Numbered from the stretch's first letter, positions 34,316 through 44,496 are shown. The stretch: DNA of 64,000 bases from UBA1433 sp964581565 (GCA_964581565.1 CAZOOZ010000010.1:1-64000); one strand, 5' to 3'. Notes: a model not told the origin generated them from the sequence alone. Translations and numbers: made by a program.

Positions 34316-37300
34316 TTATTCAAGTTCTATAATCAACTGGCCCTTCTCTACGCTGTCACCTTTTTGTACATGCACAGCTGCAATAATGCTGTCTTTTGGC
34401 GCAGTGATTTCCGTTTCCATTTTCATCGCTTCAACAATGGCAAGCGGTTGATTTTTCTTTACTTTTTCGCCTACAGATACATGAACGGCCATAATGGTAC
34501 CTTTGATCGGCGGAGCAATATGGTTTTCATTACATTCATCCGCCATTTTAACGGTTGTTTTAAATACTGCCGGAATGCTGTTTTCATCTTTTACATAAAT
34601 ATCACGTCTGAAACCATTGATTTCAAATATGAATCTTCTGTATCCGTCTTCTCCGACATCTTTTCCGATATGTACCAGCTTGATCATGCAGCGCACGCCT
34701 TTTGCGATTTCAACTTCCGTTTCTTCGCCTATACGAAGCGAGTTAAAGAAGACATGCGATTCCATTTGTATATAATCGCCGTATTCGGTTAAGAATTTCA
34801 TATAATCATCATAGACTTTTGGATACAATGCCGCGCTGATCACCGAGCGCATATTTAATTCTCTTCCGTATCGTTCTAAGTAGTCTGCACGAATCGCATC
34901 AAAATCAACATCTTCAAGCAATTCACCCGGGCGCACCGTGAGCGGTTCCTGACCTTTGAGTACGATTTCCTGAAGTTTATGGTTGAATCCGCCTTCGGGC
35001 TGACCGAGCATACCTTTAAAGAAGTCCACAACCGAATCCGGGAAAGCAAGATTTTTCCCTTTTTCATAAATATTCTCTATTGTCAAGCCGTTTTGCATCA
35101 TAAAGATGGCCATATCCCCAACTGATTTTGAAGAAGGCGTTACTTTTACAATGTCCCCAAACAGTTCATTGGCATCTTTATAGGTTTCCAGCAGATCTCT
35201 GAATCGATGACCAAGTCCAAAGCTTTCCGCTTGTTTTTTAAGATTGGAATATTGTCCGCCGGGCACTTCATAGCGATACACTTCCGCCGTGGGTGTTTTC
35301 ATTCCGGATTCTGCCTCGTAATATACTTCTCGGACATTCTCCCAGTAATCACTGAGCAGCTGCAATCCCAATTCATCCATTTCGGTATCGCGGCCCGTGT
35401 TTTTAAGCGCCGCAACAATACTGTTGAGCGCAGGCTGCGAAGTAAGCCCGCTCATTGAATTGAGCGCCATATCGGCGATATCCACTCCCGCCCTCGCCGC
35501 ACTCAAAACAGAAGCTACGGCGTTACCGGCCGTGTCATGCGTGTGAAAGTGGATTGGTATACTGATCTCTTCTTTTAATGCTTTTACCAAATCATATGCT
35601 GCCTGCGGCCTTACAAGCCCGCTCATATCTTTAATCCCCAGTATATGGGCGCCCATAGATTCGATTTCTTTTCCCTTTTTAATATAATAATTTATATCAT
35701 ATTTTGTTTTGCTTTTATCTAAGATATCTCCTGTGTAGCATAGGCAAACTTCCGCGATTTTATTGTTTTTCAGTACTTGTTCTGTGGGAAGTTTTAATGC
35801 TTCAAGCCAGTTTAATGAGTCAAAAATTCTAAAGACGTCAATGCCTGCTTTAGCCGATTCTTCAATAAAGACCTCAATGACATTGTCCGGATAATTTTTA
35901 TACCCAACAGCGTTCGAGCCTCTAAGAAGCATTTGAAACATGATATTCGGTATTCTTTTTCTGAGTCTTTTGAGCCGTGTCCAAGGGGATTCATGCAAGA
36001 ATCGGTAAGCTGTATCAAATGTTGCTCCGCCCCACATTTCAACCGAGAAAAAATCGGCACCATAGACCGCCACGGCATTGGAAATATCCAGCATATCTCT
36101 CGTTCTCATACGCGTGGCCGCAAGCGATTGATGCGCATCTCTGTAGGTTGTGTCTGTCACGAGAAGTTTATTTTGTTTTTTGATATAATCGACAACCCCA
36201 CTCGGTCCGTATTTATCTAAAAGCTGCTTTGTGCCGTCTTTTATGGACATGCCCTCGACATCGGGTATGTAAGGCGCCGGATAATCTTTCTTCTCGCCCT
36301 GTGTCTTATTGATTATTATTTCGGCTAAATACTGGGCAATCTTCGATTCCTGGTCAACCGATTTCTTTATTGCGAACAATTCGGGATGCTGGTCTATAAA
36401 GAGCGTATTGCACGCGCCGTTCTTAAACACATCATGCTGCAATACATTGATCAAAAAATCCGTATTGGTTTTTACCCCTTCGACATAATGTTCTTTTAGC
36501 GCACGCAGTGCTTTTCTCCTGGCTTTTTCAAAGCTGCTGTCCCAAACGATGGTTTTGACAAGCAAGCTATCGTAATAAGGCGTAATCTCAGCACCCGTGA
36601 AGCCATTGCCCCCGTCGAGACGGATGCCGTTTCCCGCTGCCGTACGGTAGACCGTTATTTTTCCGGTATCAGGCATAAAGTTGTTCTTCGGGTCTTCTGC
36701 GGTTATCCTGCATTGAATCGCGCTGCCGCGCGGGATAATATCATCCTGAGAATAGATGCCGATCTCCTGGCTTGCAAGCGGGTAACCCTGCGCAATCAAA
36801 ATCTGTGCCTGCACGATATCTATGCCGGTTGTCATTTCCGTTACAGTGTGCTCTACTTGGATTCTGGGATTCATCTCCATAAAGTAATGATTACCCTTCG
36901 CATCAAGTAAAAACTCTACAGTGCCTGCATTGACATAGCCTACTTCTTTGGCGAGTTTAACTGCATCCGCGCAAATAACTTTCCTCTTTTCATCATCAAT
37001 CGCCATAGACGGCGTAAACTCGATTACTTTTTGATGTCTTCTTTGTATGGAGCAGTCACGCTCATATAAATGCACAACATTGCCGTATTGATCGGCTAAA
37101 ATTTGCACCTCAATATGTTTTGGTGTTTCAAGATATTTTTCGACAAATACTTCGCCGTTTCCAAAAGCTTTTTTTGCTTCGCTGACTGCGGTTTTAAATT
37201 CTTTTATTAATGCGCTCTCATCATTGACGACACGCATGCCTCTTCCGCCGCCGCCAAAAGAAGCTTTTAAAATAACGGGATACCCTATTTCCTGCGCCAC

Positions 37301-37753
37301 TTTTACGAGTTCTTCTTCATTATCAACAGGTTTAGCCGTACCTTTTAGTACCGGCACACCTATTTTATCTGCAAACTTCTTTGCCGCTACCTTATCGCCA
37401 AAGATTTCCATAACATCGGCCGGCGGCCCTATAAAGGTGATGCCTTCTCTTTCACATTCTCTTACAAAATCAGGATTTTCGGATAAAAACCCATATCCGG
37501 GATGAATTGCAGTTGCTCTTCTGGCTTTTGCGATTTCCAAGATCTTATATATATTTAAGTATGCTCCAACAGGTGTATTTTCTTTATCAAGCATATACGA
37601 TTCGTCTGCTTTGCTTCTAAAGAGCGCGAGCTTATCTTCTTTGGAATAAACTGCAACGCTTTTATAACCCAATTCATTGACGGCGCGCATAACTCGAATA
37701 GCTATTTCACCGCGATTGGCTATAAGAATCTTTCTAAACGGTTTAATGTCCAT
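34316..37753 (-). CDS. pyc: Pyruvate carboxylase (single chain)
   Basis: The 1145-residue biotin enzyme makes oxaloacetate from pyruvate and bicarbonate. Domains in order are biotin carboxylase (ILIANRGEIAIRVMRA at 9, ATP grasp FGGGGRGMRVV near 165, MNPRIQVEHTVTEMTTGIDI near 293), the carboxyltransferase barrel (TDTTYRDAHQSLAATRMRTR near 535 and the metal-site HFHTHDTAGN near 730), and a biotinyl domain (VEAMKMETEI near 1108). Length is full. AGGAGG-like TGGAGG precedes the ATG. It supplies oxaloacetate for biosynthesis, which matters in an anaerobe with a likely incomplete TCA cycle. It is a single gene. Confidence 0.97.
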   Translation of the reverse strand: MDIKPFRKILIANRGEIAIRVMRAVNELGYKSVAVYSKEDKLALFRSKADESYMLDKENTPVGAYLNIYKILEIAKARRATAIHPGYGFLSENPDFVRECEREGITFIGPPADVMEIFGDKVAAKKFADKIGVPVLKGTAKPVDNEEELVKVAQEIGYPVILKASFGGGGRGMRVVNDESALIKEFKTAVSEAKKAFGNGEVFVEKYLETPKHIEVQILADQYGNVVHLYERDCSIQRRHQKVIEFTPSMAIDDEKRKVICADAVKLAKEVGYVNAGTVEFLLDAKGNHYFMEMNPRIQVEHTVTEMTTGIDIVQAQILIAQGYPLASQEIGIYSQDDIIPRGSAIQCRITAEDPKNNFMPDTGKITVYRTAAGNGIRLDGGNGFTGAEITPYYDSLLVKTIVWDSSFEKARRKALRALKEHYVEGVKTNTDFLINVLQHDVFKNGACNTLFIDQHPELFAIKKSVDQESKIAQYLAEIIINKTQGEKKDYPAPYIPDVEGMSIKDGTKQLLDKYGPSGVVDYIKKQNKLLVTDTTYRDAHQSLAATRMRTRDMLDISNAVAVYGADFFSVEMWGGATFDTAYRFLHESPWTRLKRLRKRIPNIMFQMLLRGSNAVGYKNYPDNVIEVFIEESAKAGIDVFRIFDSLNWLEALKLPTEQVLKNNKIAEVCLCYTGDILDKSKTKYDINYYIKKGKEIESMGAHILGIKDMSGLVRPQAAYDLVKALKEEISIPIHFHTHDTAGNAVASVLSAARAGVDIADMALNSMSGLTSQPALNSIVAALKNTGRDTEMDELGLQLLSDYWENVREVYYEAESGMKTPTAEVYRYEVPGGQYSNLKKQAESFGLGHRFRDLLETYKDANELFGDIVKVTPSSKSVGDMAIFMMQNGLTIENIYEKGKNLAFPDSVVDFFKGMLGQPEGGFNHKLQEIVLKGQEPLTVRPGELLEDVDFDAIRADYLERYGRELNMRSVISAALYPKVYDDYMKFLTEYGDYIQMESHVFFNSLRIGEETEVEIAKGVRCMIKLVHIGKDVGEDGYRRFIFEINGFRRDIYVKDENSIPAVFKTTVKMADECNENHIAPPIKGTIMAVHVSVGEKVKKNQPLAIVEAMKMETEITAPKDSIIAAVHVQKGDSVEKGQLIIELE

Positions 37754-37956
37754 AGCTTAACCTCCATTAAATCATTTTACAAAAAATTGTAACATATCTA
37801 TTATATCAATAAATATTTAAAATACAAATAAAAAATTACGATTTCGCTTATATAAATTTATGATTTTGCATAAATATAAATGTATTTATTGATATAGTTA
37901 CATAAACGAAGGCTTAATGTATGAATATTTATTATCTCAATGCTATGAATATGCAT

Positions 37957-38964
37957 TTATTTTTTTAAAACGAGCCCCATTTTTTTTTGAGCTTTTTTTA
38001 AGGTTTTCTTTGCCATGCTTTCTGCCTTACTCGCTCCTAAAGACATGTATTCCTCAAGCGTAGTTTTATCTTTCATTAATCTATTGAATTCATCTTGGAT
38101 CGGACGCAGTGATTCAATGACAGCTTCTGCAGCACGCACTTTAAAATCTGCATAGGATAAATCCTTGCAATCCTCTATGGCTTTGTCGAGTGATATATCT
38201 GCGGAAGAGGCATAAATTTGCAGCAGATTAGAAATACCCGGCTTTTCTTTTTCATCATAACGCACAGATGCATCGGAATCCGTAACGGCTCTTTTAAATT
38301 TTCTCATGATAGCATCCGGGCTGTCTTTTAGCGAAATATATCCGTTCTCATTGCTGTCGGATTTGCTCATTTTGCCGGTCGGCTCAGACAGGCTCATGAT
38401 CCTGGCACCAACTTTCGGATAATATCCTTCAGGTATGATAAAAGTGTCGGAATATGCATTATTAAAACGAATGGCAACATCCCGGCAAAGCTCTATATGT
38501 TGTCTTTGGTCATCGCCCACAGGAACATAATGCGGCTGGTAGAGCAGTATATCCGCTGCCATTAAAACAGGATAATCAAACAGGGCAGCACGAATATTTT
38601 CCCCTTGCTTTGCCGATTTATCTTTATACTGCGTCATGCGGGAGAGCTCCCCCATGTATGTGTTGCAATTAAGCAGCCATGCAAGTTCGCTGTGTGCACT
38701 TACATGCGACTGGATAAAAAGAGTTGTATGCTCGGGATTGAGCCCCGCCGCAATCAGCATGGCATAGCATTCCATGGTTTTGGCTCTCAATACCGAAGGC
38801 ACCTGCGGCACCGTTAATGCGTGCAGATCCACAATACAAAAATAACAGTCAAATTCATATTGGGCTTCAACCCAGTTTTTAATCGCTCCAAAGTAATTAC
38901 CTATTGTAAAATCTCCCGACGGCTGAATGCCGCTCAGCATCCTTTTCTTTTCCGTATTACTCAT
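37957..38964 (-). CDS. trpS: Tryptophanyl-tRNA synthetase
   Basis: The 335-residue class I synthetase has GIQPSGDFTIGNYFGAIKNW near residues 12-31, which includes the Bacillus-type TIGN variant of HIGH, and KMSKS in EPTGKMSKSDSNENG near 195. It charges tRNA-Trp. AGAGG lies before the ATG. A T-box leader with a Trp specifier lies directly upstream, so expression rises when uncharged tRNA-Trp accumulates. Confidence 0.97.
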   Translation of the reverse strand: MSNTEKKRMLSGIQPSGDFTIGNYFGAIKNWVEAQYEFDCYFCIVDLHALTVPQVPSVLRAKTMECYAMLIAAGLNPEHTTLFIQSHVSAHSELAWLLNCNTYMGELSRMTQYKDKSAKQGENIRAALFDYPVLMAADILLYQPHYVPVGDDQRQHIELCRDVAIRFNNAYSDTFIIPEGYYPKVGARIMSLSEPTGKMSKSDSNENGYISLKDSPDAIMRKFKRAVTDSDASVRYDEKEKPGISNLLQIYASSADISLDKAIEDCKDLSYADFKVRAAEAVIESLRPIQDEFNRLMKDKTTLEEYMSLGASKAESMAKKTLKKAQKKMGLVLKK

Positions 38965-38992
38965 CTCGTAACCTCTTTCTTTTGAAAGTATT

Positions 38993-39230
38993 AAAAAACG
39001 CCCTTAAGATTTTAATTCTAAAGGACGATTTAATTTATATAACCGCGGTACCACCTATTTTGACTATAAACTATAGTCCACTTTTAATGATAACGCTTTT
39101 TGCGTCTTGACATTTCCTTCAAGAATTTTGTAAACCCATTCAAAACAAACCGGCCATAAAACTCCCACCATTGTTTTACTCTCTTAAGGCAAAAATTGTT
39201 TTTACTCTTTTACGCATTAAAATTATTAAA
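38993..39230 (-). promoter_or_regulatory. T-box leader of trpS (Trp specifier)
   Basis: On the minus strand, stem I begins near 39200 with AAGAGAG. A TGG specifier codon lies at 39138-39136 in the context GAATGGGTTT. The antiterminator T-box AGGTGGTACCGCGG is at 39056-39043. The competing terminator pairs 39027-39017 with 39009-38999 and is followed by a T run. Uncharged tRNA-Trp should bind and allow read-through into trpS. Confidence 0.92.
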
Positions 39231-39370
39231 ATTTTTTAAATTATATTTCTTTTACCGTCACTTGTCAAGCATACAACCGAAGAACCTGTAAAAGAACAAA
39301 TAAATTGTTTCCCTGACTATTTTCTGTTATCATTATTTTAGTACCCTAAATAAAAATCAGGAGGGATGTC

Positions 39371-40513
39371 ATGAAATACAGACAATTTAAAAATGGTCTT
39401 GAAATATCGCAACTGGGTCTTGGCTGTATGCGCTTTCCCGTACTTGAAGGCGACAATTCAAAAATAGACGAAGCACATGCCGAGAAAATGATACTTTATG
39501 CCTATGAAAACGGGGTCAATTATTTTGACACCGCCTATCCCTATCATGGCGGCATGTCTGAAAAATTTGTAGGAAACGTATTAAAAAACAACGGCATCAG
39601 AGAAAAAATCCATTTAACGACCAAAAATCCGACATGGTTTGTAGAGCAGCATGCAGACTATTACAAGCTGTTTAACGAGCAACTTAGCAACCTGCAGACC
39701 GATTATCTTGACTTTTATCTTCTTCACGCACTCAATGCCCCTTCCTGGCATAATGCAAAAAAGCACGATCCTTTTACTTTTATGGATAAAATCAAAAAAG
39801 ACGGCACCGTCAAACAAATGGGATTTTCTTTTCATGATAATTTAAAGGTATTTAAAGAAATTCTCGATTCGTATGATTGGGATTTTTGCCAGATACAATT
39901 GAATTATATGGATGAGCATTTCCAGGCCGGACTTGAGGGCCTTGCATATGCGGCCAGCAAAAATATTCCCGTCGTGATCATGGAGCCGCTCAAAGGCGGA
40001 AGACTCTCAGCCACACTCACTCCGACAATGCAGCAATTATTTGATAAGAATCATGTTGAAATATCCATGGTGGAACTTGGACTTAAATATTTATTCAATC
40101 TGCCACAGATAAGCTGTGTACTCAGCGGTGCCAGCAGCCTGGAGCAGATTACACAAAACATAGATACCGCATCTGTATACGGTGTGGACGATTTGACCGC
40201 AAATGAAAAACAACTGATTGAAGATTTAAGAGAATTTTATAACTCGCGCACTAAAGTACCCTGTACAGGTTGCCTCTACTGTGTGGACGGCTGCCCGCAA
40301 AAAATACCGATCAATCTTATATTCTCACTCTACAACGGAAGATATATTTATGAAAATGCCCCCATCACAAAAATACAATATAACGCGCATGTGCCGCTAA
40401 AAAGACGTCCGGATAACTGCATTGAATGCGGTCAGTGCGAAGAACACTGTCCGCAAAATATTAATATCATCGAGCAACTCAAGATTGCGCATGAAGATAT
40501 TTTAAGCATTTAA
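39371..40513 (+). CDS. Aldo/keto reductase with C-terminal 4Fe-4S domain
   Basis: In this 380-residue protein the N-terminal barrel has LGLGCMRFPV near 15, YFDTAYPYHGG near 49, and the catalytic-type Lys in LTTKNPTWF near 79. The C terminus has a ferredoxin-like pattern, CTGCLYCVDGCPQ near 299 and CIECGQCEEHCPQ near 353. This architecture is common in anaerobes and suggests electron transfer between Fe-S clusters and the NAD(P)H-type barrel. The substrate is unknown. GGAGGGATGTC precedes the ATG, and a strong terminator follows. Confidence 0.9.
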   Translation: MKYRQFKNGLEISQLGLGCMRFPVLEGDNSKIDEAHAEKMILYAYENGVNYFDTAYPYHGGMSEKFVGNVLKNNGIREKIHLTTKNPTWFVEQHADYYKLFNEQLSNLQTDYLDFYLLHALNAPSWHNAKKHDPFTFMDKIKKDGTVKQMGFSFHDNLKVFKEILDSYDWDFCQIQLNYMDEHFQAGLEGLAYAASKNIPVVIMEPLKGGRLSATLTPTMQQLFDKNHVEISMVELGLKYLFNLPQISCVLSGASSLEQITQNIDTASVYGVDDLTANEKQLIEDLREFYNSRTKVPCTGCLYCVDGCPQKIPINLIFSLYNGRYIYENAPITKIQYNAHVPLKRRPDNCIECGQCEEHCPQNINIIEQLKIAHEDILSI

Positions 40514-40531
40514 TCTCATTTATCTATAAAG

Positions 40532-40556
40532 AAAAGCAGAGAGTCTCTCTGCTTTT
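40532..40556. terminator. Terminator between the aldo/keto reductase and cupin genes
   Basis: AAAAGCAGAGA and TCTCTGCTTTT form an 11-bp stem around GTC, with T runs on the plus strand. It serves the plus-strand reductase and possibly the convergent cupin gene. Confidence 0.88.
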
Positions 40557-40560
40557 TTGT

Positions 40561-40902
40561 TTATTTATATAATATCAATGCAATCATTTCCAAAACATCA
40601 TCACCTATGTTTTTTAAGCTGTGAAACTCCTGATCGTTGGTGACGCAAACATCTCCTTCGTAAACTTCCACATCTTTTCCGTTATCGTGGAAAAACCCAT
40701 GTCCTTTGATAATGTAATACCATTCTGTCTCCCCTACATGTTGATGATAACTAATAGAGCTTTGCGGCTCCAACCAGATATGATTAAACATCCTGCCTTT
40801 ATCATTGAGCTTATCTGATGGCAACACCATCCTCACAAGCGCTTTGCCTTCTCCCTCGCCGCCAAGTTTTTCTTTTACGGACTGACTTGTCTTTAAAACC
40901 AT
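40561..40902 (-). CDS. Small cupin-domain protein
   Basis: This single cupin barrel has 113 residues. Motif 1 is ISYHQHVGETEWYYIIKGHG near residues 50-69 with two metal-type His and a Glu. Motif 2 is in VCVTNDQEFHSLKNIGDDVL near 85-104 with a His. It probably binds a metal and acts as a small isomerase, dioxygenase or binding protein. AAGGAGG precedes the ATG. It stands alone. Confidence 0.82.
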   Translation of the reverse strand: MVLKTSQSVKEKLGGEGEGKALVRMVLPSDKLNDKGRMFNHIWLEPQSSISYHQHVGETEWYYIIKGHGFFHDNGKDVEVYEGDVCVTNDQEFHSLKNIGDDVLEMIALILYK

Positions 40903-41024
40903 GCTATCAAACCTCCTTATTTCATTTAGTACTATTATATCATCGATTTAAACATTTTCAATGCTCAATTTATCGAACATATGTTTGATTTTTTACTGTT
41001 ATCGTGCTATACTGTTTTCGGGTG

Positions 41025-42284
41025 ATGAAATTGATTACGGAGAATACTTTAGAAAAATTAAAAATATTGTCAGACGCGGCAAAGTATGACGCATCCTGCG
41101 CATCGTCGTTTACAGGTCCGTCGCAAAAACATGCTATGCATTCTTATAATGGTTCAGGTATCTGCCACAGCTATACCTCCGACGGCAGATGCGTCTCGCT
41201 TTTGAAAGTGTTATTTACGAATAAATGTATTTATAACTGTATGTATTGCGTAAACAAAATAAGCAACGACTGCAAACGGGCCAGCTTTAACAGCGAAGAG
41301 CTTGCGGCCCTTACACATGAATTCTATAGACGCAATTATATATCGGGCTTATTTTTAAGCTCTGCAGTCGAGCATTCCCCCACCCGCACACAGGAAAATA
41401 TATATAAAACACTCTATCTTTTACGTAAAAAATATACCTTTGGCGGCTACATCCACGCCAAAGCCATCGCAGGCGCTGACTTGTCTTTAATTGAATCCTG
41501 CGCCTATTTGGCTGACAGGATGAGCGTGAATATTGAGCTTCCCAGCCGGCAGAGCTTACGTTTGCTGGCTCCTCAAAAAAGCTATGAAGAGATCTTAAAG
41601 CCGATTGGATATCTCTGTGAGCGCACCACGAAAGCTTTGCCGGCTTCAGAGGGCGGCAGGCATTCCCGCTTTATTCCCGGCGGTCAATCGACACAGATGA
41701 TCATTGGCGCAAGCAAGGATTCAGATTACCAAATACTGCAGACCAGCAAATATTTATATCAGAAAATGAATCTATCACGTGTGACGTATTCGGCCTATAT
41801 CCCTGTCAATGACAGCACTCTGTTGCCTTCCATATATACTAAAATACCTTTAAAACGCGAGAACAGGCTGTATCAGGCAGATTGGCTGATGCGCTACTAC
41901 CATTTTGATGCCGACGAACTGCTCGACGAGCAGACAGAAAACTTTGATTTAAATTTAGATCCAAAAACAAACTGGGCGATTAGGAATTACGCGCTCTTTC
42001 CTATCGAGATTACCAAGGCCGATTATAAAACACTGCTGCGCATTCCGGGAATCGGTCGAAGAAGTGCGGCAAGAATTATTTCGTTTCGTTCTAAGGCTTT
42101 TATTGATTATGATGCGCTAAAAAAATTAGGTGTTGTATTAAAACGAGCCAAATATTTTATCACCTTAAACGGCAAAAGCATTCTTTATAAAAATTATTAT
42201 GCCGAAGATTTACATCTTATTTTAAGCGATAAGCAGTATAAACAATTGTCATTTTTAAATAAGGAAGGAAAAATACTTTCATGA
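41025..42284 (+). CDS. Putative DNA modification/repair radical SAM protein (TIGR03916 type)
   Basis: At ~420 residues this matches the family that is linked to or fused with uracil-DNA glycosylases. The cluster motif is FTNKCIYNCMYCVNK near residue 67. Other landmarks are FLSSAVEHSPTRTQENIYKT and a C-terminal helix-hairpin-helix LLRIPGIGRRSAARIISFRS near 342, typical of DNA binders. The start is uncertain: ATG 41025 has a close GGGTG, TTG 41031 fits GGTGAT spacing, and GTG 41004 lacks a ribosome site. It overlaps the next gene by 4 bases. The pair is conserved, but its reaction is not established. Confidence 0.85.
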   Translation: MKLITENTLEKLKILSDAAKYDASCASSFTGPSQKHAMHSYNGSGICHSYTSDGRCVSLLKVLFTNKCIYNCMYCVNKISNDCKRASFNSEELAALTHEFYRRNYISGLFLSSAVEHSPTRTQENIYKTLYLLRKKYTFGGYIHAKAIAGADLSLIESCAYLADRMSVNIELPSRQSLRLLAPQKSYEEILKPIGYLCERTTKALPASEGGRHSRFIPGGQSTQMIIGASKDSDYQILQTSKYLYQKMNLSRVTYSAYIPVNDSTLLPSIYTKIPLKRENRLYQADWLMRYYHFDADELLDEQTENFDLNLDPKTNWAIRNYALFPIEITKADYKTLLRIPGIGRRSAARIISFRSKAFIDYDALKKLGVVLKRAKYFITLNGKSILYKNYYAEDLHLILSDKQYKQLSFLNKEGKILS

Positions 42285-43012
42285 TTATATGTTATGACAA
42301 CACATTTGAAGGCCTGCTCAGTGCGCTATATACTTACTACACAACCGGTGCTGAAAGTATCCTTGCTTCCTCTTCCGATTTGTTTTTATTGGATACCCAG
42401 CTTCATCAGACAAATATGCTTCATGCCGCAAAAACAAGAGACAGGCTTTTATTGAAATTCGGCGTTGAGGTCTATGAGAATATTTACTATGCATTTATTT
42501 ATGATGCAATCGACAAAGAGAACAGTATCATAGAATATATAAATTCACTTATAAACAAAAATATATGTTATAATGAGGCAATGCATAAAATATACTCTTA
42601 CAAAAGAGCAATTATAAATGCCATCAACCGCTATCACGGTTTTCTGCGTTTCATAGACATCGGTGGTTTTTTATATGCCAAATATGAACCAGCCTATGAT
42701 ATCACGATTTTGCTGACCGATTTTTTCGACACGCGCCTTGGCGGCAGCACATATATGATCCACGATTTGAGCCGCAGTAATTTACTCTTGTACAAAGATA
42801 AACAACATGTTTTAATCAATCTGAAACATAATGTAGAAATTGATTATAATGAAGATGAAACATATATTCAAACGCTGTATCAGGCATATTTTGAAAATAT
42901 CAGTATAAAGGAGCGGCAAAATTATTCTCTTCAGCGTAGTTTGTTTCCTCTTAAATACAGAAATCATGCGATTGAATTTGATGGCTTTAGAAACAAAAAA
43001 AAGGATAAATAA
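42281..43012 (+). CDS. TIGR03915-type partner of the radical SAM DNA-repair protein
   Basis: The 243-residue protein opens YDNTFEGLLSALYTYY, the usual start of TIGR03915 proteins, and has INRYHGFLRFIDIG near residue 112. It lies immediately after TIGR03916 and overlaps it by 4 bases (ATGA). AAGGAAGG lies upstream. Family members are always paired with the radical SAM protein and sometimes fused to UDG. A role in DNA repair is inferred from that association. Confidence 0.82.
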   Translation: MIICYDNTFEGLLSALYTYYTTGAESILASSSDLFLLDTQLHQTNMLHAAKTRDRLLLKFGVEVYENIYYAFIYDAIDKENSIIEYINSLINKNICYNEAMHKIYSYKRAIINAINRYHGFLRFIDIGGFLYAKYEPAYDITILLTDFFDTRLGGSTYMIHDLSRSNLLLYKDKQHVLINLKHNVEIDYNEDETYIQTLYQAYFENISIKERQNYSLQRSLFPLKYRNHAIEFDGFRNKKKDK

Positions 43013-43064
43013 GCAGATATTGGAAGATAATAATTTTAGCATAATTCTTATATGGCGGTAATGG

Positions 43065-43886
43065 ATGAAATATCTGAAAGGCTTTATCATACGCGTTTTA
43101 AATTCAAATATGCCCAGTATTGCAGCTCAAATGTCTTACTATTTGATGCTGTCATTTATTCCTGCCATGATATTCATTCTCTCAATCGCAACAAAACTTT
43201 ATCTTCCGGCAGATACCATCCTTTCATATCTTGATTTCATTATGCCCACAACCGCCTTTGATGCCGTATCTTCTGCAATCAACGAAGTGCTTTCGTCAAA
43301 TGTGAGCGTTGCAACGCTGGTGCTGTCTTTATGGTTTATTATGCTTGGCATCAGAGGTATCATCATCGGTCTTGCTACTTCATATCCGCAGTCGAACCAA
43401 AGGCATCCCGTAAAACAGTTTATACTTTCATTCATCTTCGCAATCCTGCTTGTTATCATTATTATTCTATCTTTGATGCTGATCGTCTTTGGACATTATA
43501 TAGGCAATCTGATTGAAAGCAGATTCAGTCCGGCTTCGCATTTGGTGTTTTTAGGCAAACTGATCAGCTATGTCGTCATCTTTTTTATCATGACATTCAG
43601 TTTCGGCCTGCTTTACAGATTCGCCCCAAACATCAAACTCAGATTCAAAGACATTTTTTACGGCGCCATTTTCAGTTCTTTTGGCTGGATCATCGCATCC
43701 CTCTTTTTTAGGTTTTATATTAATAATTTTAGCAGATATGGTCTTGTATTCGGCAGCCTGGGGGGAATCTTTGTCTTCTTGTTATGGCTATATTTAACAA
43801 CCATGATCATTCTTATAGGCAATGAAATCAATGTGTCGATCTATACTTATCACTATTCTCCCTCAGACTGGACGAAGACGAAATAA
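43065..43886 (+). CDS. YihY/BrkB-family inner-membrane protein
   Basis: This 273-residue protein has about six membrane segments. The family start NMPSIAAQMSYYLMLSFIPA lies at residues 15-34, and the C-terminal motif RYGLVFGSLGGIFVFLLWLY lies near 227-246. Old names such as RNase BN are incorrect for this family, and the function is unclear. It follows the repair pair by 52 bases on the same strand. Confidence 0.87.
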   Translation: MKYLKGFIIRVLNSNMPSIAAQMSYYLMLSFIPAMIFILSIATKLYLPADTILSYLDFIMPTTAFDAVSSAINEVLSSNVSVATLVLSLWFIMLGIRGIIIGLATSYPQSNQRHPVKQFILSFIFAILLVIIIILSLMLIVFGHYIGNLIESRFSPASHLVFLGKLISYVVIFFIMTFSFGLLYRFAPNIKLRFKDIFYGAIFSSFGWIIASLFFRFYINNFSRYGLVFGSLGGIFVFLLWLYLTTMIILIGNEINVSIYTYHYSPSDWTKTK

Positions 43887-43939
43887 GCGGGACTATGCCC
43901 GCTAATCAATATCAATATATCTATTTCATTTTATGTATC

Positions 43940-44479
43940 TTAAAAATATCTTTTCAATAATCCTGCAAAAGCACTCCCGTGCCGTGCCTCGTCTTTACAC
44001 ATTTCATGAACCGTATCATGCACCGCATCGTATCCAAGTTGTTTTGCAAGTGTTGCCAGTTCTTTTTTCCCCATGCAGGCTCCGCCTTCGGCAGCTACAC
44101 GCATTTCTAAATTCTTTTTCGTGCTCTCTGTTACGACCTCTCCAAGCAGCTCAGCAAATTTTGCCGCATGCTCCGCTTCTTCAAAAGCGATTCTTTTATA
44201 AGCCTCTGCAACTTCAGGGTAGCCTTCTCTGTCTGCCTGTCTGCTCATTGCCAGATACATGCCCACCTCGGTGCATTCACCCATAAAATTCAGATTTAAT
44301 CCTTCAACGACTCTCGGATCCATACCTTCTGTCGAACCTATAAAATGTTGGTCTGCCCAAGAAAGTGCATCTTCCTTTACCTCTACAAACTTTTCAGCCG
44401 GCGCCTTACATTGCGGACATTCTTTTGGCGGCATTTCTCCTTCGTATGAATAACCGCAAATTGTACATGAATATTTCAT
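43940..44479 (-). CDS. Reverse rubrerythrin (rubredoxin-like domain first)
   Basis: This 179-residue protein begins with a rubredoxin-like Cys4 site, CTICGYSYEG near 5 and CPQCKAP near 21. A ferritin-like diiron four-helix domain follows with FMGECTEVGMYLAMSRQADR near 65, FEEAEHAAKFAELLGEV near 98 and DEARHGSAFAGLLK near 163. The domain order is the reverse of classic rubrerythrin, as in clostridial NADH-peroxidase reverse rubrerythrins. It detoxifies peroxide or oxygen. TGGAGG precedes the ATG, and a perfect palindrome lies just upstream. Confidence 0.92.
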   Translation of the reverse strand: MKYSCTICGYSYEGEMPPKECPQCKAPAEKFVEVKEDALSWADQHFIGSTEGMDPRVVEGLNLNFMGECTEVGMYLAMSRQADREGYPEVAEAYKRIAFEEAEHAAKFAELLGEVVTESTKKNLEMRVAAEGGACMGKKELATLAKQLGYDAVHDTVHEMCKDEARHGSAFAGLLKRYF

Positions 44480-44496
44480 AAGATAACCTCCATATT

